Shown here: one piece after another, positions 1 to 11,159 of the stretch | Position numbering within the stretch: the first letter of the stretch is position 1 | How the letters are laid out: the number at the start of each line of letters is the position of its first letter | Assembly (NCBI GenBank): GCA_948567375.1 | Contig: OX419759.1 | Location: 61,718,593-61,782,592 of the forward strand | Origin: Lunularia cruciata | Taxonomy: Eukaryota > Streptophyta > Marchantiopsida > Lunulariales > Lunulariaceae | DNA length: 64,000 nt | Direction: 5' to 3' | The notes under the pieces: generated by a model | The model's input: the letters and a program-made list of their open reading frames with translations, nothing else | Told to the model about the DNA's origin: nothing | The model's database searches: none | Made by a program: the position numbers and the translations under genes

Positions 1-6
1 TTTGAG

Positions 7-423
7 GTGATTGTAGGGGTTGATTTGAGGAAAAGAGAGTTTACAATAGAATTTGAAGAGAGTATTGAGAGGATCCAAAAACCTACACCACTTGGAGGAA
101 AGAGTGAGTCTAAGTGCTTTCTATGTGGAGAGAAGGGACATAAGGCAAGTTCATGTCCATTGACCTTTGAGAGCAAGAGATTGAGGGAAAGGAGAGGCTT
201 ACTTGACTTGGGTTTGCATGTTGGACCTTCTTCACCAAAATTGGGAGGGAGAAGATCTAAGACCAAGGAGTTGTGTGAGGTTTGTGGAGTTGAAGGACTT
301 CCAAAAGGACATCGGTGTAGTGGAGTAAAAGCACTTTTGGAAACTTTGGTGAAGGATCTTGGAGAGAGTCTTAGTACAGCTACAGAAATACTACCACCTT
401 CATCAACTAGTTCTCAAGATTAG
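7..423 (+). CDS. Extra zinc-knuckle ORF upstream of gag in Gypsy-A (N-terminus outside window)
   Basis: Open from the window edge to TAG at 421-423. The visible 138 residues hold a CCHC zinc knuckle (CFLCGEKGHKASSC) followed about 50 residues later by a second Cys/His cluster (CEVCGVEGLPKGHRC). The Gypsy-A copy at 57690-58118 has the same ORF with 142 residues, starting MECHQEWKLRL, so the true start is probably a few dozen codons left of this window. It is separated from gag by about 240 bp that includes a purine-rich stretch. CCHC knuckles bind nucleic acid, so a packaging or accessory RNA-binding role is plausible, but its function is unknown to me. Ordinary gypsy elements do not have this ORF. 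Confidence 0.7.
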   Translation: MIVGVDLRKREFTIEFEESIERIQKPTPLGGKSESKCFLCGEKGHKASSCPLTFESKRLRERRGLLDLGLHVGPSSPKLGGRRSKTKELCEVCGVEGLPKGHRCSGVKALLETLVKDLGESLSTATEILPPSSTSSQD

Positions 424-663
424 TGATGGAGATAATCTTTCAACTTATGGATAAACTATCCATGAGAGTTAGATTAATATGCACTCTAGGATTTGATGTT
501 GCTATAGAAATCTTGGAGCAACCTGAACCTTTTGTTTTCCCTAGAGTGGATTATTCTCAGATGGTGTTAGTCATGTATATACTCTATTAGTAATAGAGTG
601 AGAGAAAAAAAAAGAGAAAAAAAAATAAAATTTGAGAGAAAAGAAAGATAGTGAGGGGTTAAG

Positions 664-1848
664 ATGGGAAAACTTCTAGTTTTCTTTGGCAAGGATGGAG
701 AAGATGTGGAGGTCTTTGTGAGAGACTTCAAGAGAGCTTGCATAGGAAACAATGAGAGGAGGAAGAATGAGTGGACCTCATTATTACCAGATTTCTTTGA
801 GGATGCAGCACTTACATGGTATGAGTCAGAATACCAAAAGAGAGAGAGGAGAGAGGGGGAAGAGGAGTCTTGGGAGACTTTGACTTCAGCACTCATTGAG
901 AACTTTCTTCCTGATGAGAGTTATGAGAGATTGATGAGTGAGGTTACATTTCTCAAGCAAGGAGATGGAGAGAAAGTGAGAGTCTATGTGGAAAGAGTAG
1001 AAAAGTTGGAGTCCAAATTTTGCATAGTGTTGAGGAAGGGTGGGGATGATGTGGAGACTACAATGATTGGCATAGGGGCCATGCTCACCAAGAATTTTGT
1101 GGGAGGGTTGAGACCACAAATTAGAAGCAAGGTGAGATATGAGAAACCTTCTTCCAAGGTTGAAGCTATCAAGATCGCAATTCGTATGGAGGAGAGTTTG
1201 GAAGGGGATGAGAGTGATTTGGTGGTGAAGGAGGTTGTGCATCCTCCTCAAGGCTACAAGTATGGTGGAACTTCTGATACTTTGGTGACAAGGGTTGCAC
1301 CACAAGTAGTAGTTGCTCCAGTTCTTGCACCTCCACCAAAAGATCCACTCCAAACCATCACAGAACAACTTGCGGATCTCAAGATCAATGTGGTGCAACT
1401 ATGGGAGAAGAGAGAGGTGGATCAGAATGTAGGGAGAGGGCCTAGGAGTTATAGAAACTATCCATATAGAGGAGGCCAACCAGCCAACAATTTCAATGAT
1501 AGAAATTGTTTTGGTTGTGGAGAAAGAGGCCATATCCAAAGGAATTGCCCAAATTCCACTTACCATGGAGGAAGGGGTTATGAGGGAGCCAATAGAGGGA
1601 AAGAGGGAGGTAGTGAAACCCAAGTGGCTCTTAATCCCAACAAAGGTAAGGGGATAGCATCCATAGATGTGGTTGAGAGCAAGTATGAGAAGGGAGAGTG
1701 CTCAAACTCCAAGGGTCTTAATTTGGAGCTTTTGGCACAAGAGAAGAAGAGAGCTCGTTTTGCAGAGGATGTTCACTCTTCTCAAGGATTTACTTCAAGC
1801 AAGGATACTCCTATGTCTACTAGGAGCACTCGCACCTCAACACCATGA
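664..1848 (+). CDS. Gag polyprotein of Gypsy-A
   Basis: The 394-residue product has a retrotransposon gag core in its first ~200 residues (DFFEDAALTWYESEYQ, then a helical segment ending near KIAIRMEES) and one CCHC zinc knuckle near residue 282 (CFGCGERGHIQRNC), followed by a basic Gly/Arg-rich tail. Gag forms the virus-like particle and binds element RNA. The ATG is chosen because the second copy begins at the equivalent ATG (57427, - strand). The frame ends at TGA 1846-1848 but continues in phase into protease, so this stop may be either a mutation or the natural gag end. Confidence 0.85.
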   Translation: MGKLLVFFGKDGEDVEVFVRDFKRACIGNNERRKNEWTSLLPDFFEDAALTWYESEYQKRERREGEEESWETLTSALIENFLPDESYERLMSEVTFLKQGDGEKVRVYVERVEKLESKFCIVLRKGGDDVETTMIGIGAMLTKNFVGGLRPQIRSKVRYEKPSSKVEAIKIAIRMEESLEGDESDLVVKEVVHPPQGYKYGGTSDTLVTRVAPQVVVAPVLAPPPKDPLQTITEQLADLKINVVQLWEKREVDQNVGRGPRSYRNYPYRGGQPANNFNDRNCFGCGERGHIQRNCPNSTYHGGRGYEGANRGKEGGSETQVALNPNKGKGIASIDVVESKYEKGECSNSKGLNLELLAQEKKRARFAEDVHSSQGFTSSKDTPMSTRSTRTSTP

Positions 1849-1872
1849 ACAACAAAGACTCCAAGGAAGAAG

Positions 1873-4800
1873 TTGGGGATGGAGGACTTCTTGATCTCAA
1901 AGCAACAATGGAACTACAATGTGTTGGAGGATGTTGGTAGTCAAAAGGCTAACATCACAGTGGGCCAATTAATTGCTTTGAACCCTACCTTGAGAAAGGA
2001 GCTTAGAGGTGGTTTGAGTTCTACAAGGAGCAAGAAGAAGAAGAAGGCAAAAGTTCCAATATCAATGGGGGTGGTGGATGCCAAGCCAGCACCATGGGAG
2101 GCTTGTGAATATGCCTCCAAGATTGATGTGAGAGTGAATGGTCACAACATCAAGGATGCATTGGTTGATGGAGGATCAGCAGTGAATGCCATGTCAAAAA
2201 GGTTGATGAAGAAGTTGGGTATGATACCCTCAAGACCTTCAACATTTGTGGTGAGCATGGCAAACAAGCAACAAGTTTGACCAGTAGGGGTGATGGATAA
2301 GGTGGTAGTTTCAGTTATGGGAGTTCAAAATCTCATGACTTTCCAAGTCTTGAAGGATTCAAGCTATAACTTACTTCTTGGGAGGCCATGGTTGAGAGCA
2401 GCACGCACAACTGATCGATGGCATAAAGGGTACTTGAGGATTGGGCCATCAAACCATAGAGTCACTGTTCCTGTGACTAACACCACCAACACTTCACATT
2501 CAGAGACCCCATCTTCTGATTATTGGGAATCAAATTCTGAAGAAGGAGCTTCAAGTGTGGACACAAGCATGGAAGAGGAGACTTCCACAGAGGAGGATGA
2601 ATCTGAATCTGATTCACATGTGTATCCTTTGTGTGCTATGGATTTTGCACCTAAGCCAGAGGTTTTGAAAGACCCAGACAAATCACCATTGACACTTGAG
2701 GAGGTAGAGAGAAGGTTAGCTACCCTCAAGTATGGCCCAAACGTTACCAAGGAGGAGAAGGTGAGATTTGAGGAAATTTTCCGCAAGTTCATCCATGTGT
2801 TTGCTTTTAGTTACAAGGATTTGAAGGAAGTCACCTTGGAGGAGCACAAGATAGAGGTGGAGTCACATGCAAGACCAATCCGCCAAAAGCAACGTTGCAT
2901 TAGCCCACCAATATCTTTGGTTGTGAAGGAGGAGATTGATAAGCTCAAGGAGGCTGGATTTATCTTTGAGGTGGAGAATTCAGAATGGGTGTCTCCAATT
3001 GTCATTGTGAAGAAAAAGAATGGCAAGCTTCGGGTATGTGTGGATTACAAGAAGCTCAATGCTGTTACCAAGAAGGACTACTACCCATTTCCATTCATTG
3101 ATGAGATCTTGGAGGAGGTTGCAGGTCATGAGAGGTACAGTTTTGGAGATGGTTATAGTGGATATAACCAAATCAAGATTGCACCAGAGCATCAACAACT
3201 CACCACATTCACCACACCTTGGGGAACTTATGCTTTCAAGGTCATGCCTTTTGGGCTTTGCAGTGCTCCAGCCACATTCCAATGGTTCATGAACAAGGTA
3301 TTTGAACCTTTCATTGGGAAATTTGTGAGAGATTTCATTGATGACTTTTGTGTCTATGGGAGCAAGGAGGAGCACTTTGAGCACCTAATCAAAGTCTTGC
3401 AACGCTTGGATGAGGCAAATGCATCACTCAACCCAGAGAAGTGCATTTTTGGATGTGAAGAAGGTCTACTTTTGGGGCACATCATCTCCAAGGATGGAAT
3501 AGCAGTTGATCCTGAGAAGGTGAGGAAAATCTCAGACCTTCCATTCCCTTCAAGCTTGACAAAGTTACGCCAATTCTTGGGGATGGTTGGGTACTATAGG
3601 AGGTTCATCTTTTCATTTTCCAACAAGGCTTATGCATTGACCATCTACATGAAGAAGGATGTAGATTACATGGTGATTTTGGAAGACAAGGAGGCTCTCA
3701 AAGCTTTTGAGGAGCTCAAGCAATCCCTTGTTGTAGCTCCAATTCTTGCTAAACCTGATTGGAGTAAGCCTTTCATCCTCTACATTGATGCTTCTAATGT
3801 AGCTATAGGATGCACTCTTAGTCAATTAGACCAAGATGGGCATGATCATCCAATAGCTTATGCTAGTAGGCAGATGGTTTCAGCAGAGAAGAACTACTCT
3901 ATCACGGAGAGAGAAGGGTTGGCAGTGATCTTTGGTCTCAAGAAGTTTAGACACTACTTGATTGGAGGGAAAGACACCATTGTCACGGATCACAAGGCTT
4001 TGAAGTACATCTTCAACAAGCCTAATGTTGAAGGGAGACTAGCAAGGTGGATGATACTCTTGTCTGAGTATGACTACACCATTGAAGATAGGCCAGGAAA
4101 GAAACATGCAAATGCTGATTTATTATCTAGAGTCTATGATCATGATGGAGATGAGCCAGTGGATGATTCCTTCCCGGATGAGGAGCTCATGAAAATCTCA
4201 GTCACTCAAGAGGTTCCAATGGAGTACAAGGAGATTGTGGATTTTGTGACAAGAGGTAACTATCCAGAAGGAATGCATGCTAGGGAGAGGAAGGCCCTTG
4301 CAGCAAGATCTAGACCTTACACAATGGTGGAGGATATTCTTTTTCACCAAGGAGCAGATGGTCTACTTCGAAGAGCAGTGGGTAAGGAAGAGTCTATCCT
4401 ACTCATAAAGGAGTTTCATGAAGGTTTAGTATGTGGAGGACACTTTGCAGGAAAGGTGACTGCTTTCAAGATTCTAGATGCAGGTTACCATTGGAGAGGG
4501 ATTTTCAAGGATTTTCTTGATTATTGCAAAACTTGTCATGTTTGTCAAGCTTTTGCTAGAAAGTCTACATCCACTCCACCACTTAGATCAATTCCATTGC
4601 TAGGACCTTTTGAGAAGTGGGGAATTGATTTTGTAGGTCCTCTCAATAGAACCCCAAGGAACAATCGGTACATTGTGGTAGTTACTGATTACCTTACCAA
4701 GTGGGTTGAGGCTAGACCATTGAGGGACAAGAATGAAGATGAAGTGGGTAGATTTCTTTATGAACGCATTATGACTAGGTTTGGATGCCCTTTGGAGTTG

Positions 4801-5490
4801 GTTTCTGATAGAGGAGGAGAGTTTACAGGAAGCATTACTACAGCCATGCTACGACATTTCTCTATCACACATAGAGTAACTACATCCTATAAGCCAAATT
4901 CCAATGGCTTGGCAGAGAGAACCAATCAGACCTTGTGCATGATGTTGGCCAAAGATGCAGAAATGGAGGGGGCTAAACATCATTGGGACAAGAGGATTCA
5001 TGCAGTTTTGTGGGAGTATAGGACAACCATGAAAACTTCCACCGGATATTCTCCATTTCAATTGGTGTATGATATTGAGTCTACCTTACCTATTCACTTT
5101 GATCTTCCTACCTTCCAAAGCATTCATAGGAGATTGAAGAAAGCATAAGGAGGTGATGCAGAGAAGTCAAGGAAGGATCAACTCATGGAGTTGGAAGAGG
5201 CAAGAGCAGTTGCTATGGTTCGAGTGGAGCAAGCCCAAAGGAAACAAAAGGAGAGCTATGACAAGAGGCAAGGCAAGAAGAAGGTGGAGACTTTCAAAGA
5301 AGGTGATTGGGTAATGTTGTTTGATTCCATTCGATTCAAGAGAGTGCAAAAGAAGTTTTTGCCTAAGTACTTTGGACCTTTCATAGTGGAGAAGGTGTGG
5401 GGAAATTACACCTATGATCTCAAGGAGTTGGGAGGAAGACACTTTGATAGGATTAACCATGATAAGTTGAAGATGTACCATAGAAGGTAG
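1873..5490 (+). pseudogene. Protease-RT-RNase H-integrase (pol) of Gypsy-A, with in-frame stops
   Basis: One frame encodes an aspartic protease (LVDGGSAVN, near 2164), a reverse transcriptase whose catalytic box reads FIDD (3334-3345), RNase H (FILYIDAS; VTDHKALKY), an integrase HHCC finger (CKTCHVC), a DDE triad (D at 4627, D at 4807, E at 4915) and a C-terminal GPF module (KYFGPFIVEKVW). Two stops interrupt it: TGA at 2278-2280 and TAA at 5146-5148, both one C-to-T change from a sense codon (CGA, CAA). No frameshift is present over about 3.6 kb, so the copy is young. The products would copy and integrate the element; this copy cannot make full-length protein without readthrough. Confidence 0.92.
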
Positions 5491-5538
5491 AGAGACCTTC
5501 ACTTTGAGGACAAAGTGAAAACTTAGTCTGGGGGTAAA

Positions 5539-6230
5539 TGTAACACCCATTTGTGCATGTGTGTGGTATTGCGATATTTAGCTTGGTATTACAAGTACTT
5601 AAGAGATATTATTTATATAGAGATAAAGGATGGTTCTATATTAGTCATGGTTAGCTAAAGTTAGTCATAGCTAAGATAGATGGGACCTTACTCTAGAGGA
5701 AGTAGAAAAGATGAGCACCACTATTTTGGATTTTAGTGTGTTGACTTGGTATTATTCCTAGGTGTTTGGCTTTGAGGAAAGAGTTGAGAACTCTTGGGCC
5801 CGCAAGCCTTTTTGTTTTGGATTCTTCTTTAGTCCAAGGATAGCCCATGTGAAGGAATCCTTGACTTAGTGGTTGGGTCAAGATAAGACCACATGCTTAG
5901 GGGAATATGCCCATGTGAATGGATACTCCTTTCTACTTTTTGACTTTACTTGACTTTTAGTCTAGTAACTTGAGTTACTACGGTAATTAGTAACTTTGGT
6001 ACGTAACTATTTCACAAGTATATAAACAAGGGGTGAGGAGGTACTCATCATCCTTTCATTTGCAACTATCTCTCTCTCATTGAGTTCTCTAGTGAGCAAT
6101 GTCTTGAGTCTTGGAGTGTTAGCCTTGGAGGAGTATGATGAAGTTGGGGTTCCTTGCCTTCTTAGTCCATGGTGCGCTACCATAATAGCCATCAGAGGTT
6201 CATCCTGAGTGAGAGACAGGCCGGCTCACA
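5539..6230 (+). repeat. 3' LTR of Gypsy-A (692 bp)
   Basis: Begins TGTAACACCC immediately after a purine-rich tract (GTCTGGGGGTAAA) and ends GGCTCACA at 6230. The other copy's LTR at 58977-59667 matches end to end, with TG...CA termini in both. The right flank starts GTACC; the left flank is outside the window, so the target duplication cannot be tested. Confidence 0.9.
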
Positions 6231-8379
6231 GTACCACCTCATTGACATGCCATCATGGTGATGCTTGACTCCAATGGTCTCCCACCATGATGAAGTCTGA
6301 CTCTAATGGTTGGACAACTTCAACAGTTGTGATATGACGTCACATCCCAAGGATGTGACCTATTGTACATCTGCATATCTTAAATCATATGGCCAAAACT
6401 ACTTCCTTGACCTGCTTGGCCTCCTTGATTCATCTTCTCCGTTGCCTGTTTGGGTCAGTCAATGAACATGCTCATTATACTCTTCAAGTTTTTGGCTGAT
6501 CTTGGTCAAGACACTCTCAAATTTATGGTCAATATGCTTCCACCGCCTCTCATCCAATTTAGCCAATTGCTTGGTTGAATACTTCTTTGCCTCCAAGGCA
6601 TGTATTTTTGACTTCAGCTCTTGTAATTATGTGTGATGAGCCTGATCTAAGCTGCCATTTCTGCTTGAGCTTTCAAGAAATTTGTGGTATCCTCTATTAC
6701 TATGAGTACTTGCATTTGCTCTTCATCCAATGCATCTTGGATGAATTACAACTCATGTGGTGCTCCCTTTTCTTCAAAATTTGCTTTTGCTAATCATATC
6801 AGGCTTAAGTGCCATAGAACTATTAGAAATTTAGTTAATCAGAGAAGTGCCTCCAATGGAAAGGTACTTAGATAAATGACATTGGCAACCTAGGATGGGA
6901 GAAGCACTCAAAATGATGTAGGATAATCTTGAGTACTTGTAGACCAACCTACTTGTAAGATATCTAACAGTGGGAGTGAAGTAAGATGATCTTAAATGCT
7001 AACAAGAAGAATAAGTCTAGAGGCCAAACGAGTTATATGGTCATGTATCAAGTAGGCAAGCAAAGTTATGTCACAAAGGAGATGAGAAGCACTCAAAGAG
7101 GTGTAGAATGACCCCAAGTGCTTGAGAAGCAGACAACACTTGGAAGTTGAGGAATCATTTGGAGTGCTTGGAGGAGATGTAGAACTTGAAGTGCCAACAG
7201 GTGAGGCATATAGGCCCTTCTAAGTGCCACCACAATGTTAATGTGCCACCAAGGACTGCTACCTACAAGATAACTATTGGCACTTGGTGGGCAGGCATGG
7301 TGTGGAGGTAAGTGATTGGAGAACAAAGTTTTGGCATGTGGGAGGGTAACTTTGCACTAAGGATGACACGTAGAGGCCTTTGCCTGCATAATGGTGATTG
7401 CCTACCTGCTCTGTAGCCATCAGAGTGTTGAAGAATGACCAATAATTGGATATATAAATTGAGTGCTTGGCTAGCAATGGCACTTTTTGCAAATCCACCT
7501 GCTCTCTTAGCTGATCAAATAGTGTCCTATGTATTTTCATGGAGAAGTGAGTTATTCCAAATCATTTTGAGAGTGGCACTTGGTGTGATTTTGGTGTACT
7601 CAAAGTGAAGTGAGGTACTTGGCATAGTGTATTAGTAAGTTATAATCACTCCAAAAACTTTTGGATTACTCCTGCATAAAAAAGACTGCTACAACTGCTA
7701 TAGTTACATACTCCAAAACTTACAAGAGAGGCACCTAAGACCATCCTTAGATCCCTTGCTATCAACAAATGGGCAGTATAAATATAATGGATTTGATTAT
7801 AAGTAAGCACTTGGGATTCCTATTCTAGAAGTGGGAGTTGTACAATTTCTATATGATCCATAAAATGAGGAGCAAACATGAACAAAATTTAGAGGGAATG
7901 AGAGGTAACCCACTGAACTGGACAAAGGACCACTAGCAAATGGTACTAGGCCTGGATGATGGGGTTGCAAGAGCAATGACCATAGATAAAAAATTAGCAA
8001 ACAAAGAATTTGCCCCTAAAGTCAAGAACCACTCAAAGAACAATGGATGGAGTGTGGCTAGTTACAAGGACCCTGCACAAAGAGCCATCATAGAAGCAAT
8101 TATGAAGCTCTTTAAATAGAAAAGAACCACCCACTTGACATAGCTAGGTAGTTTTCTTTGATTACATGTACTCAAGAGAGCTTGTAGATTGCATGTGACT
8201 TTGAGGAAAAAGGAGGTGCCACCTACATTGCTCCCTTTGCTATGCATTACTACATGGAGACCAATCTACTAATGAAGGAAGAGAGGAATAGATTTCCCAC
8301 ACATTTTCATCTTGTAGGTTATTTCAAATCACAACCTAAAGGAGAGAAAGACGACTATGTAGGAGAAATGAAAGATAGG
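6231..8379. other. Decayed family X-type repeat, no intact gene
   Basis: No open gene. On the - strand near 6575-6620 a short readable piece encodes LQELKSKIHALEAKK, matching the coiled-coil ORF remnant at 33338-33720. Further right, words such as AGTGCCA and GCACTCAA recur, the same vocabulary found in 8.8-10.9 kb, so this is probably internal sequence of the same retroelement family. Short frames here contain many stops. Confidence 0.4.
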
Positions 8380-8466
8380 AAGACCCCATCAAGCCGTACA
8401 AGGGAGAGACAAAAAAAGGTAACATGGGGCTAAGCCCCAATAGAGTCTATATGAGAAATCTGCCCT
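8380..8466 (-). mobile_element. 3'-terminal ~90 bp of LINE-R
   Basis: Nearly identical to the 3' end of LINE-R at 21890-21980 and 60785-60870, including the palindromic stem TGGGGCT/AGCCCCA at 8425-8439 and the A-run before it. Similarity stops abruptly at 8466, where the other copies continue. This is either a severely 5'-truncated insertion or a small element that shares the LINE tail. Confidence 0.75.
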
Positions 8467-10000
8467 AGATTGCTAAGTATTGGCTAGCCAATGCTAAATT
8501 TGCAAAGATAGGCCAATTCATCCTTGTAGATGAAGAAATGGCCTTGCCAAAGTCTTTAAAGAGGAAGAACACCACATCAAAGAAGAAGCCACATCCTCCA
8601 ACAAAGAAGTCAAAGGGGAGTGCATAGATTGTTGAAGCATCTTCTTCAAAAGATGAAGCCAAGGACACTAAAGTAGATGAAGATGATGATGAAGAGGAGC
8701 AAGGATCCTTCACTCCGCAAGGGCTGACCTCCACTTCAAGAGACAATGATGAAGGAGAAGAAATCTAGGAAGATGTGAATCTAATCTACATGCATAGGAC
8801 CAAGATATAAATGAGTGCCATGTAGATGAAGAAGAGTCCATAATGGAAGAAGTGGTAGTTCCAAAGCGGGCACCATTGAGTCCAAATGTGCAAGAAGAAG
8901 ATGTTGCTATAGAGATTCAAGATTCAAGTGCTCAAAGGACCAAGAACTTTGGCCAAGAAGACAAGAGGAGGCTCAAGACCGCACAAACAAAGAAGATTAT
9001 ATCACAATCAATGGCAAAGAAGAGGAGGAGGTAAACATTGTGACTGATATTCTAGAGGCTACACCTAAAGTGCAGATCCAAGTGCAAGAGTTATCAACAA
9101 GTTCCAAGTCAGTGTAGGTGCAAGAAGGATCAAGCTTTATCATTCATTTGGTTGGCATTGCATTGCAATTAATGCAGGTGTTGTTGCCCCAATACCAAGC
9201 TGAGTGCCCTATTGTGGTGGACTACACCACATTGATCAAAGTTATGGATAAGCAGGTCTACACTCAGAAGGCCAAAGAAGACATGGTGAAAGACAAAGCA
9301 ACAAAGGCCAGAGACCTATACAAGGCAACAACTTTGAAAGTAAGTGCCTTGCTGCAGTAGAACCAAGAGCTCAAAAAGAGAAGTGCCACAGTAGAGAATG
9401 AATGAGATCATCAGGAAGTAGAGACTTGAAGGTTCAAAGTGGATTGAAGGCACTTTGCCTCAATTTTGACCAGTTTAAGAAGGAAGCCGAAGACCAATTT
9501 TGCAACCAGTGCAAGGAGTTGGAGAGCACTTTGAGTGTTATGATGGAGAAACATGACCAAGTAGTAACTCTAGAGTTGCAAATGTAGGAGTACCAAATGG
9601 AGGTATTACTACAACTGGAACATCTCACCAAGGAGGTAGATGAAGAGAAAGTTATGCATGAAGAAATTCTCCAAGTGCTGGAAGACCTGAAGGCCAAATG
9701 ATTTAGTTAATCAAAGAAAATAGAATTGAACCAATTGAGGCATTGCACCAATTAGAGGAGACCCAAGCTTTGTTCATTGAGATGCTGAAAGAAGAAGAAG
9801 TAGTGCATGCCTTGAAAACCAAATTCCATGAATTTAAGTTACAAGTCTATTGCTTACACAATCAGGCCTATGAAGAAGAATAAATGAGCAGCATGTCCTT
9901 GCACTTGAAAGAGCACTCAAACAAGAAGTTCAATGAAGTGTGCTAGACCTTCTTGCTGGAGATAGCTAGGTATCATGCATAAAAAAATCATCTAATTAGA
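8467..10000 (+). pseudogene. Decayed Lys/Glu-rich gag-like ORF debris (family X-like)
   Basis: Several short frames in a row encode Lys/Glu-rich coiled-coil-like peptides, for example around 8843-9034 (ending SMAKKRRR), 9118-9360 and 9402-9587, separated by stops and shifts. Composition and position before an LTR-like region at 10040-10900 suggest a gag-like protein of a non-autonomous retroelement. No RT, integrase or other catalytic motif was found. The function is not recognised. Confidence 0.35.
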
Positions 10001-10485
10001 TACCTAAGAGGTGAACAAAGTCCTTCACCTCCAGTTCTTCTTGTCCAAGGCACTCCCCCTAGAGGAAGTCCTTTGGTAAGGCAAGCATACTTTTGCAAGG
10101 ATTAGATACTTATAGTTGTATAGTAAACCACTCCAAGTAGGCCAGTCACTTTTGCACTCAGAGTTTTGTATATATATATATTTCAGGAGGAGTGCACTCA
10201 GAGTTATGTGGCACTCAAAGTTGTAAAGAGTTGAGTACAAGTGCCCTCAGAATTGCACGCACTTGGGATTGTACATAAATGCAGAGAAGTACCCTCAGGT
10301 TTTTGCACTAAAGATAGAAAAGGAAGGGTCTGATATCTTCCTTGACATGTGTAGGAGCCCAATAATTTTAGAGATGATTAAGATAAGATATATTATAATA
10401 GTAGAAAGTAGTGATGGAAAGTTTAGATTAAAATTTTTCAATAAAGACTTGGGACCTTAATCCCTTTGGCTTGGAGCCAGATTAG

Positions 10486-10494
10486 TATATAAGG
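10486..10494 (+). promoter_or_regulatory. TATA-like box in an LTR-like region
   Basis: TATATAAGG lies in a non-coding stretch with repeated GCACTCAGAGTT-like words. The stretch looks like a retroelement LTR promoter downstream of the gag-like debris. There is no matching second LTR in the window to prove it. Confidence 0.3.
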
Positions 10495-11159
10495 CTGAGT
10501 GCCATTGGCACTTGTGTTCATGTTTTGTGTGTAATGCAGACTTCAATTACTAGTAAAGAGTGATCCTACTTCTTTGCATGTTCTATGTCCATGTATTTGA
10601 ATGCTATTCAATGTAGCAAGAGTATATGTGAGGAATTTCATAGTAGGTCTTCAATGCTTAGTGTTCAATGGGTACTTACCCTTGATCAAGGTGTGCACTA
10701 AATGATTTGAAGGGGTGAACTTGTACAACAAGTGGATTGGGAAGCTTACCGCATAGATAGTACCCCAACATCAAAAAGCTTAGCAAGGAATAGCATGAAA
10801 CTCAATCTTGCCAGTTCTACCTTTTGGGAAGGGTAGAACACATTTGTAGGCATTGTATCTTTAGAGTTGAGTGGCACTCAAAGTTGAACAAACCATCACC
10901 TTCAAGAGAAATCTCAATTAGATCTTAGAGTGAAAGTGATTTTTCTATTTTCTATTTTTGCTGTCATGTGCCATAGAAGATGACAGTATCCTCTTCTAAG
11001 ATTATTTCTAGCCCAAGAGGTTAAACAAGAAAAGATAAATGAATTGAGATTTGGTGACAAGTGTGTGTTTTGCTTCATTCTTAGGCATTTCCAACTAGTA
11101 TCCTTTTGGGAACAAACTATTTTATTGACTAGACTATAAGTATGTCAACACTGAGGTAT

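Larger units (their letters stand above)
1..6230 (+). mobile_element. Gypsy-A: Ty3/gypsy LTR retrotransposon, 5' end outside the window
   Basis: Order on the + strand: an extra zinc-knuckle ORF, gag, protease, reverse transcriptase, RNase H, integrase with a GPF motif, a purine-rich tract and a 3' LTR. The 5' LTR and primer-binding site lie left of the window but are visible in the second copy at 56350-59667. Gag and pol share one reading frame from 664 to 5490, broken only by three stop codons, so the copy is dead but little decayed. A separate fragment of the same family sits at 43141-44082. Domain order RT-RH-IN places it in Ty3/gypsy. No chromodomain is evident at the C-terminus. Confidence 0.95.

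Noticed and set aside
886..1398. 170-codon - strand frame opposite gag
   Set aside because: Antisense shadow of Gypsy-A gag; composition fits a reversed purine-rich coding strand.
1846..1848. TGA at the gag end as programmed readthrough
   Set aside because: It cannot be separated from the other C-to-T stops with one copy; the second copy is truncated before this point.
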